Shown here: positions 1 through 5,071 of the stretch, in pieces
Layout of the letters: every line of letters begins with the position of its first letter
Position numbering within the stretch: the stretch's first letter is position 1
DNA from: Candidatus Aminicenantota bacterium
GTDB lineage: Bacteria > Acidobacteriota > Aminicenantia > S016-38
NCBI GenBank assembly: GCA_021161165.1
Contig: JAGHBF010000134.1
Span: 1-6,338, forward strand
Direction: 5' to 3'
DNA: 6,338 bases
Translations under genes and position numbers: made by a program
Notes under the pieces: model-generated
The model's input: the letters and a program-made list of their open reading frames with translations, nothing else
Told to the model about the DNA's origin: nothing
Database searches by the model: none

Positions 1-9
1 AATTAATTT

Positions 10-774
10 ATGAAGAGGGCTTTTGCGATTTCTATTCTTATTCATGCAATTTTTTTTCTTGCCCTTTTCAGAGTAAAAATAGACCTTGGGGGGTTAAAAA
101 AAGCACCTATAAGAAAACCACAGGGATTGTATGCATACATACCCCCTTTTTACTATGGAAAACCTGGAGCTCCCAGACCTGAATCGAAGGGAAAACCTGA
201 GATAAGAGGAAGAATAAAAAGTTCAAAAGGAAAAATCTCCCCACCAACTTCTGGCATCAGAGGCAAAAAAGGAAAAAGGGCTGGGGGAATCCCAGGCCTA
301 AATGGCTTAGGCAGTCTTAGTAAAGCTGATAAAGGACTATCTTTACCGGGTAGTGGCAAGGGAGAAAATAGATTCTCATTTATACCTCCCTCAGAAGTGG
401 GAAAATTTCTTTCTGGGAGCGGATTCAAGTATGTACCAAAAGGAAGAGGAGTAGTAACAGGAGGAGCTGTTTTTCAATCAGGCTCATACGATATAACACC
501 CTGGGCAGAAAAGGTGATTAAAAGAATTAGAGAAAACTGGCATCCTCCTCTCGCCGTGCAGCTCGGTTTAAAAGGGCTTACTGTTTTAAAAATTATTGTG
601 GAACCAAATGGAGAAGCTTCCATGCTTATTGTTGAAAGACATTCAGGAATATCAGCCTATGACCAGGCAGCCTATGAAGCTGTGAAGAGTTCTCTTCCTT
701 TCCCTCCTCTTCCGTCGGATTATCCCTATTCAAATTTGGTAGGACACCTCTATTTTTACTATAATCTACGTTGA
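10..774 (+). CDS. TonB-family energy transducer (C-terminal TonB domain)
   Basis: The 254-residue protein has the classical three-part TonB layout. An N-terminal membrane anchor (about residues 4-22) is followed by a long low-complexity periplasmic spacer (about 30-158) and a C-terminal TonB domain (about 160-254). The domain shows W165, W177 followed by HPP, the strand pattern around VEPNGEASMLIVERHSG, the YDQAAYEAVKSS helix and the family signature PFPPLP at 230-235. By family knowledge it would couple an ExbB/ExbD or TolQ/TolR motor in the inner membrane to an outer-membrane receptor, or act in a Tol-like envelope role. The spacer is rich in Gly, Lys and Ser as well as Pro, and strongly basic, unlike the Pro-Glu/Pro-Lys spacer of enterobacterial TonB. 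The ATG at 10 places the membrane anchor right at the start; no Shine-Dalgarno is visible in the 9 upstream bases. TolA or a generic TonB paralogue cannot be excluded, and the substrate is unknown. Confidence 0.9.
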   Translation: MKRAFAISILIHAIFFLALFRVKIDLGGLKKAPIRKPQGLYAYIPPFYYGKPGAPRPESKGKPEIRGRIKSSKGKISPPTSGIRGKKGKRAGGIPGLNGLGSLSKADKGLSLPGSGKGENRFSFIPPSEVGKFLSGSGFKYVPKGRGVVTGGAVFQSGSYDITPWAEKVIKRIRENWHPPLAVQLGLKGLTVLKIIVEPNGEASMLIVERHSGISAYDQAAYEAVKSSLPFPPLPSDYPYSNLVGHLYFYYNLR

Positions 775-2651
775 TGAAAAAAATATTTATTCCCATCCTC
801 TTTACGTCAATATTATTCTTTCCCTTCTGTTCCCCAAAGACTGTCCCCCGGAAAGTCCCGAAAGTACAGGTCAACATTTTCATGGGACCAGAGGCAGAAA
901 TAACGGGGAAGGAAGCCCTTTTAATAGCAGGAAAGAAAAAACTGCGGTTTTCAGGAACCCTCTATATTAAAGCAGAACCCGGTAAGGCATTTTATTCCAT
1001 AGAACTTGGACAGGCTGAGGACGCTAAATTTCTTCAAAAATCAAAGGGAGATTTTGTTGTAAAAAGAGGTGGGCAATTCCTTTTGCTTCACGGTAGATTC
1101 GAAAAAAGAGAAGATGCTGTAAGGGAAATTTCGAGAATCGGTAAAGGCTTCCCAATTTTAATCTGGGAAAGGAGAGAAGGTCCTTTAACAGTAAAAGTTG
1201 GAAGAGAAACTTTCAGAACCTCCTCATTAAAGGTTAAGCCTGGATTAGTTCTGCTTCGCCTGAACGGAAAATCCTATAGAGGAGCCTTTACAGTAAAAGA
1301 ATCAGCTAAGGGGGTAGAGGTGGACAACATCCTTGATATAGAAAACTTCCTGAAAGGTTGTTCTCCTGAAATACTTAAATATTCTCCTCCTCTGGAAGCA
1401 ATGAAAGCTCAGGCGGTAGTAATGAGAACCCTGGCTCTAAAAAAAGAACCACCCCTTGAGGCGAAGGAATTCTATTATTCAGGGGTCAGTGGAGAGCATC
1501 CATTATTTTCAAAAGCAGTGGAAATTACAAAGGGACAGGTTTTATTTTTCGATAACGACCTTGCTTATACTCCATACACCCTTTCCTGCGGGGGGATAAC
1601 AAAGGAAGGAGGGCTTCCTTATTTAAAAAGCATAAGATGTATGGGAAGAAGATGGATCGTTCTTGAAAGCGATGATAATCATTTTGTCACTGAGTATAAC
1701 CTTGTAGAAGCCCTGGGTCTTTTGAAGATAGAAGATCCAGATGAAGAGTTAACGAGAAGTAAAGCTCAGCAGTGGCTCTGGGGTTTTTCAGCATACATAG
1801 GTGCAGGAAAATTTTTCCCTGTAGAAGGGGAATTAAAGACAGGTTTTTTAAGGGCTTTAGCAAAAACCATGATGGTTTTAAAACCAGCTGAAACAGTGGA
1901 ACCTCTGGAATATATCCTTGACGAAGGAGTGGCAGAGGAGGATGACCTCCGAGAAAAAGTTTTGACCGAAGGCGATGCCTCTTTATTTTTATACAAAGCT
2001 TTAAGGGCACTGAGAAAAATCCACTGGGAGGAAGGTAAAATTCAGATAAAAGAAAACGAGGTCTTTATAAACGGAGAAAAAATTGAAAATGTAAAGCTGT
2101 TCAGAAATGGAAATACAGGATTCTCATCGGCTGAAAGGGAAATGCTGCTGGATGGAGAACCAGTGAAGTACCTCAGAAACACAAAGGGAAGGATCGCTGC
2201 AATAGTTGAAAACGGATATTCCGGGGAAGGTGAAGAAATTATATGGAGGAAGAGATATGAAAAAGATGCTCTTGAGGAAAGACTCAAAGCCTATGTCCCC
2301 ATTAACGATTTACAGGATATAAAGATTAACGAGAAAACCCCCTCAGGCAGAGTCAGTGAACTGGAAATAATAGGGAGTGAAAATTCCTATGTTTTAAGAG
2401 GGAAAAGCATAAGAGAGGCTCTTGCTCTTCCTTCAAATCTTTTCATAATAGACCGGGAATATGACGAGGACGGTAGTATATCAGGATTTTTCTTCTGTGG
2501 AAGAGGGAAAGGAGAAGGGACAGGAATGTGTAATTTTGGAGCAATAAGATTGGCAAAAGAAGGAGAAAACTACATGGAAATACTAAAATTTTACTATCAG
2601 GGTAGTTTTTTAAGGGGGGAATATGGAAAAATTAAAAGAAGTAAAAAATAA
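774..2651 (+). CDS. Exported SpoIID/LytB-domain protein, probable peptidoglycan lytic transglycosylase
   Basis: The protein has 625 residues from the ATG at 774. A TTG at 771 would add one residue, but ATG directly before AAA AAA is preferred; it overlaps the tonB stop by 1 nt and lacks a Shine-Dalgarno, so coupling is likely. A hydrophobic signal peptide (4-18) is followed by C19, but FPFC is a poor lipobox, so lipidation is uncertain. Residues 92-131 look weakly SPOR-like. The SpoIID core begins near YRG (168-170) and runs through the VDNILDIENFLKGCSPE segment to the AMKAQAVVMRT helix. E199 matches the catalytic Glu of SpoIID transglycosylases, which cut glycan strands lacking stem peptides. 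YSGVSGEHP (235-243) and SCGG (271-274) follow. The C-terminal half resumes at SGRVSELEIIG (524-534), with IREAL, GRGKGEGTGMCNFGA (576-590) and the final ILKFYYQG. An insertion of about 230 residues separates the halves. Family members are usually about 300-450 residues. Confidence 0.85.
   Translation: MKKIFIPILFTSILFFPFCSPKTVPRKVPKVQVNIFMGPEAEITGKEALLIAGKKKLRFSGTLYIKAEPGKAFYSIELGQAEDAKFLQKSKGDFVVKRGGQFLLLHGRFEKREDAVREISRIGKGFPILIWERREGPLTVKVGRETFRTSSLKVKPGLVLLRLNGKSYRGAFTVKESAKGVEVDNILDIENFLKGCSPEILKYSPPLEAMKAQAVVMRTLALKKEPPLEAKEFYYSGVSGEHPLFSKAVEITKGQVLFFDNDLAYTPYTLSCGGITKEGGLPYLKSIRCMGRRWIVLESDDNHFVTEYNLVEALGLLKIEDPDEELTRSKAQQWLWGFSAYIGAGKFFPVEGELKTGFLRALAKTMMVLKPAETVEPLEYILDEGVAEEDDLREKVLTEGDASLFLYKALRALRKIHWEEGKIQIKENEVFINGEKIENVKLFRNGNTGFSSAEREMLLDGEPVKYLRNTKGRIAAIVENGYSGEGEEIIWRKRYEKDALEERLKAYVPINDLQDIKINEKTPSGRVSELEIIGSENSYVLRGKSIREALALPSNLFIIDREYDEDGSISGFFFCGRGKGEGTGMCNFGAIRLAKEGENYMEILKFYYQGSFLRGEYGKIKRSKK
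2613..2619 (+). promoter_or_regulatory. Purine-rich ribosome binding site for the GAF gene
   Basis: AGGGGGG lies 3 nt before the ATG at 2623, inside the end of the SpoIID-family reading frame. It is a G-run rather than GGAGG, and the spacing is short. No other ATG, GTG or TTG in this frame occurs near the beginning of the protein, so this site supports the 2623 start and therefore the 29-nt gene overlap. Confidence 0.55.
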
Positions 2652-3084
2652 AGAAGAAGTCCTGAAGGCTACAGTAGAAATAATTAGTGAAAAACTCGGA
2701 ATAGGTGAAGAAGACGTATCAATCCTTATTTATAATCCTTCCAAAAAGGTCCTTGAATTTGTGCATCCACCGGAATTGGTCGGTGCAGGAGCTATCCCTT
2801 CAACAGCCTTTGACTCCATCGCTGCTAAGGTGTTCAAATCAAAAGAAGGATTCATGTTCAATAATTTCCAGAACGTGAAACATCTTTCCTTTTTTGAAAA
2901 ACTTTCAAAGAGAAAAGAACCTATAAAGAAACTAATAGCTGTCCCAATAATAAAGGGAAACGAAGCTTTAGGAGTCATAGAAGTTTCGAGAAGGGACGAA
3001 AAGAACTTCACTCAGGATGACCTTTCTTTCATGGAACAAATGGGCGAAATGCTCGGAGAGAAATTAATGGAACTAATAAAATGA
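2623..3084 (+). CDS. Small single-domain GAF protein
   Basis: The 153-residue soluble protein consists almost wholly of one GAF domain (about 10-148). The helix KATVEIISEKLGI leads into the strand VSILIYNPSKKVLEFV. The most diagnostic part is the stretch around IKKLIAVPIIKGNEALGVIEVSRR, followed by NFTQDDLSFMEQMGEMLG, the usual closing strands and C-terminal helix of GAF domains. GAF domains bind small ligands such as cyclic nucleotides, tetrapyrroles or 2-oxoacids, or serve as dimerisation modules. No kinase, cyclase, phosphodiesterase, sigma-54 or DNA-binding domain is attached, and the protein has no cysteine for fRMsr-type (free methionine-R-sulfoxide reductase) catalysis or bilin attachment. 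The start overlaps the upstream gene by 29 nt, and the stop overlaps pyrE by 4 nt (ATGA). The ligand and role are unknown; a cytoplasmic sensor or adaptor is the most that can be inferred. Confidence 0.85.
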   Translation: MEKLKEVKNKEEVLKATVEIISEKLGIGEEDVSILIYNPSKKVLEFVHPPELVGAGAIPSTAFDSIAAKVFKSKEGFMFNNFQNVKHLSFFEKLSKRKEPIKKLIAVPIIKGNEALGVIEVSRRDEKNFTQDDLSFMEQMGEMLGEKLMELIK

Positions 3085-3620
3085 AAGACAGGCTTAAAGA
3101 AATTTTAAGAGAAGTTTCTCTGGAATTTGGAGATTTTGTCCTGGCTTCAGGAAAAAGATCAAGTTACTACATAGACGCAAGAATGACCAGTCTCCATCCT
3201 GAAGGACTGTATTTACTTTCAAGTCTTCTCCTTGAGGAAATTATGAAGATAAAAAACATAGAGGCTGTGGGAGGTATGAGTATAGGAGCTGACCCGATTG
3301 TCTCAGGAATAATTGTTATGAGCCAGCTAAAAGGAACCCCTCTAAAAGGGTTTCTTGTAAGAAAGGAAAAGAAAGCTCATGGCAGGGGGAAAAGAATTGA
3401 AGGGTGGATCAAAGAGGGGGCACGGGTAGTTCTTGTGGAAGATGTAGTTACTACTGGAGGCTCCCTTCTTAAAGCAGCTGAAGCTGTGGAAGAGGAGGGA
3501 GGGATTATAAAACACTGTTTTGCGGTCATAGATAGGGGAGGGGGAAAGGAAATTTCCAGTAAATATCCCTTTTCCTCTCTTTTTAAAATAGACGAAATAC
3601 TGGAGGGAAAAAATGGTTAA
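3081..3620 (+). CDS. pyrE: Orotate phosphoribosyltransferase
   Basis: This enzyme converts orotate and PRPP to orotidine 5'-monophosphate and pyrophosphate, the fifth step of de novo UMP synthesis in the cytoplasm. At 179 residues it is a short but normal bacterial/archaeal-type PyrE. The motifs are in order: FVLASGKRSSYYIDAR (19-34) for orotate and PRPP contact, AVGGMSIGADPIVSG (62-76), the flexible catalytic loop RKEKKAHGRGKRIEG (94-108) with R94, K95, K98 and H100, and the PRPP-binding VVLVEDVVTTGGS (116-128) with the acidic pair E120/D121. The conserved set appears complete, so activity is expected. The ATGA overlap with the GAF gene and the lack of a visible Shine-Dalgarno imply translational coupling. 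No other pyr gene is present in the window. Confidence 0.96.
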   Translation: MKDRLKEILREVSLEFGDFVLASGKRSSYYIDARMTSLHPEGLYLLSSLLLEEIMKIKNIEAVGGMSIGADPIVSGIIVMSQLKGTPLKGFLVRKEKKAHGRGKRIEGWIKEGARVVLVEDVVTTGGSLLKAAEAVEEEGGIIKHCFAVIDRGGGKEISSKYPFSSLFKIDEILEGKNG

Positions 3621-4452
3621 GAATTATTTAAAACTCGCCGGGTTTATAATCCTGATGATTTTCTTTGCAATGTTTTTCTTTAAGGTTTATGTGATCGTTG
3701 ACCCCGGAGAAAGGGCTGTTGTATTTAATAAACTTTCGGGAAACCTGAGAGTAATGGGGGAAGGATTCCATTTTTTAAAACCATTCATAGACCAACCCAC
3801 TATTTACGATATAAAAGTAAAAACTTATACCATGAGCAAAACTCAGTGGGAAGGTGAAATTAAGGGAGATGACAGTTTAAAAGCTCTAACAAAAGAAGGA
3901 CTTGTGGTGTTTCTTGACATCTCCGTAAGGTTTCATCCTGACCCGGAAAAACTGATTCTTCTGCACAAAAATATTGGAAAGGATTACATCTATAAGGTAG
4001 TAAGACCCCAGGTAAGAAGTGTTGCAAGGCTAACCTTATCAGAATACTCTGTTGAGGAAATTTATTCAGGTAAAAGAGAATTCATACAGCATACTATAGA
4101 AGATAAACTCAGAAAAAATTTCTCCGAAAACTATATAATCTTAGATGAAGTTCTTCTCAGAGATGTTAGATTCACCCCTGATTTTGAGAGAGCCATTGAA
4201 AGAAAGCAAATAGCTCAGCAGGAAGCTCAAAGGATGAAATATGTCCTTGAGAAGGAAGAAATGGAAAAGAAGAGGAAGATAATAGAGGCTCAAGGAGAAG
4301 CAGAAGCTCTCCGTCTTAAGGGACAGGCTCTTGCGAAAAACCCAGCTCTTATTCAGTATGAATATATCAAAAAAATTGCCCCCACCATTCAAACGATTAT
4401 CACCGATGGAAAAACAATAATCAGCCTTGGCGATATTTTTAAGAAAAAATAA
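3613..4452 (+). CDS. Prohibitin/SPFH-domain membrane protein (HflC-like)
   Basis: The 279-residue protein has an N-terminal transmembrane helix (about 7-24) and an SPFH/band 7 domain starting at VDPGERAVVFNKLSG (29-43), including GEGFHFLKPFID (49-60), the segment around VVFLDISVRFHPDPEKL (98-114) and VVRPQVRSVAR (129-139). A charged helical stretch (about 190-238) ends in IIEAQGEAEALRLKGQA, typical of prohibitins, and the tail is IAPTIQTIITDGKTIISLGDIF. Family members assemble into large ring- or cage-like membrane scaffolds; HflK/HflC and prohibitins surround the FtsH/AAA protease. The protein reads as prohibitin-type rather than as one half of an hflK-hflC pair, since neither an hflK nor an ftsH gene is adjacent. 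The start at 3613 is supported by GGAGGG at 3602-3607 with 5-nt spacing, and it overlaps the pyrE end by 8 nt. Whether most of the protein faces the periplasm or the cytoplasm cannot be read from the sequence. Confidence 0.9.
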   Translation: MVKNYLKLAGFIILMIFFAMFFFKVYVIVDPGERAVVFNKLSGNLRVMGEGFHFLKPFIDQPTIYDIKVKTYTMSKTQWEGEIKGDDSLKALTKEGLVVFLDISVRFHPDPEKLILLHKNIGKDYIYKVVRPQVRSVARLTLSEYSVEEIYSGKREFIQHTIEDKLRKNFSENYIILDEVLLRDVRFTPDFERAIERKQIAQQEAQRMKYVLEKEEMEKKRKIIEAQGEAEALRLKGQALAKNPALIQYEYIKKIAPTIQTIITDGKTIISLGDIFKKK

Positions 4453-5005
4453 GGAAGCGCGGGAAATATTTGCCCGGGTTATAAAAAAAGGTGGGATAGT
4501 TCTTCATCCCACAGATACAGTATATGGACTTGCTGCAGACGCTTTCAATACAGGAGCCCTGAAAAAGCTGGCCTTTTTAAAGGGACGAACTTCATTAAAA
4601 CCATTTCTGGTGCTCGCTACTGAAGACATGCTTCCATCACTTGCTTCATATATACCATTTTACCTTAAAAAAAAATGGAGAGATTTCCTGGAAAAACCCC
4701 TGACAGCAGTACTCTATGCTAAGGTTAAAAGGCCCTTTATAACATCCAAAGGAAAGATTGCTATAAGAATACCATCTGATGAGTTCCTTCTTGACGTAAT
4801 AAAAATTGCAGGAAGACCCATTGCTTCAACCAGTGCAAACCCTTCAGGAACTGTCCTTCCTCAAGAGAAACTTATATCTTTCTTTTCCTGGAAGGTAGAC
4901 CTCATAATTTCAGGACAAAGCGGGGGGAAAAAACCCTCTACAATTGTGGATTTTACTTCAACTCCCCCGGTTGTTCTCAGAAAAGGAGAATACAAATTCA
5001 TTTGA
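4427..5005 (+). CDS. tsaC: L-threonylcarbamoyladenylate synthase (YrdC/Sua5 family)
   Basis: This enzyme makes threonylcarbamoyl-AMP from threonine, bicarbonate and ATP, the first step of t6A37 modification in ANN-decoding tRNAs; TsaD with TsaB and TsaE completes the transfer. The 192-residue length fits the single-domain TsaC/YrdC type without the C-terminal Sua5 domain. The motifs are KGGIVLHPTDTVYGLAAD (21-38), KGRTSLKPF (52-60), IAIRIP (111-116), RPIASTSANPSG (130-141), STIVDF (171-176) and VLRKG (183-187). The usual PGP-T motif reads EKPLTAVL (89-96), a mild deviation. The start is not certain: TTG at 4427 is the only standard start codon between an in-frame TAA (4418-4420) and the first conserved motif. 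It has no clear Shine-Dalgarno and lies 26 nt inside the prohibitin gene, so translation probably depends on coupling. Confidence 0.93.
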   Translation: MAIFLRKNKEAREIFARVIKKGGIVLHPTDTVYGLAADAFNTGALKKLAFLKGRTSLKPFLVLATEDMLPSLASYIPFYLKKKWRDFLEKPLTAVLYAKVKRPFITSKGKIAIRIPSDEFLLDVIKIAGRPIASTSANPSGTVLPQEKLISFFSWKVDLIISGQSGGKKPSTIVDFTSTPPVVLRKGEYKFI

Positions 5006-5030
5006 TATTATAATTTAAATAAATTACAAT
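5002..5030 (+). promoter_or_regulatory. Candidate sigma70-type promoter for the aldehyde dehydrogenase
   Basis: TTGATA (5002-5007) matches the -35 box at five of six positions. TACAAT (5025-5030) matches the -10 box at five of six, and the two are separated by exactly 17 nt of A/T-rich DNA. The -35 box overlaps the tsaC stop codon (5003-5005). Initiation would fall near 5036-5038, giving a leader of about 35 nt before the ATG at 5072. The region is so A/T-rich that chance matches are possible, but box quality, spacing and position all agree. Confidence 0.6.
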
Positions 5031-5060
5031 AATTTTGTTTTTTCTGTAAAAATTATTTTT

Positions 5061-5066
5061 GGAGGT
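5061..5066 (+). promoter_or_regulatory. Consensus ribosome binding site of the aldehyde dehydrogenase
   Basis: GGAGGT lies 5 nt upstream of the ATG at 5072. It is the strongest Shine-Dalgarno in the window. It fixes the start at 5072 rather than at the later in-frame ATG codons at 5078 and 5087, and contrasts with the weak or missing sites of several genes in the preceding operon. Confidence 0.85.
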
Positions 5067-5071
5067 AAACC

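Noticed and set aside
153..428. Open frame of 91 codons on the minus strand opposite the TonB spacer.
   Set aside because: It is the antisense of the Gly/Lys/Pro-rich spacer, with a low-complexity Pro/Leu/Phe product and no ribosome binding site; a shadow of the real gene.
795..833. Standard lipoprotein lipobox at C19 of the SpoIID-family protein.
   Set aside because: The residues before the Cys are F-P-F, which do not fit the L-[AS]-[GA]-C pattern; export is likely but lipidation is not supported firmly enough to call.
1687..2010. Two overlapping minus-strand open frames opposite the SpoIID insertion (to 2010 and 1996).
   Set aside because: The products have no recognisable domain and the forward frame is continuous and well supported by flanking SpoIID motifs on both sides.
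774..2651. Sporulation gene spoIID, implying an endospore former.
   Set aside because: The SpoIID/LytB domain is common in non-sporulating diderms; the neighbouring TonB gene and lack of any other sporulation gene argue against this reading.
3613..4452. Assignment as hflC proper.
   Set aside because: No hflK partner is adjacent, and the AQGEAEALRLKGQAL plus C-terminal IISLGDIF tail fits the prohibitin branch at least as well, so no gene symbol was given.
5028..5057. Nine-base perfect inverted repeat AATAATTTT / AAAATTATT with a 12-nt loop, followed by a short T run, between tsaC and the aldehyde dehydrogenase.
   Set aside because: The stem is entirely A/T, overlaps the promoter -10 box, and only three T residues lie between it and the GGAGGT site. 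In DNA this A/T-rich it may be chance, and it is too weak to call as an intrinsic terminator.
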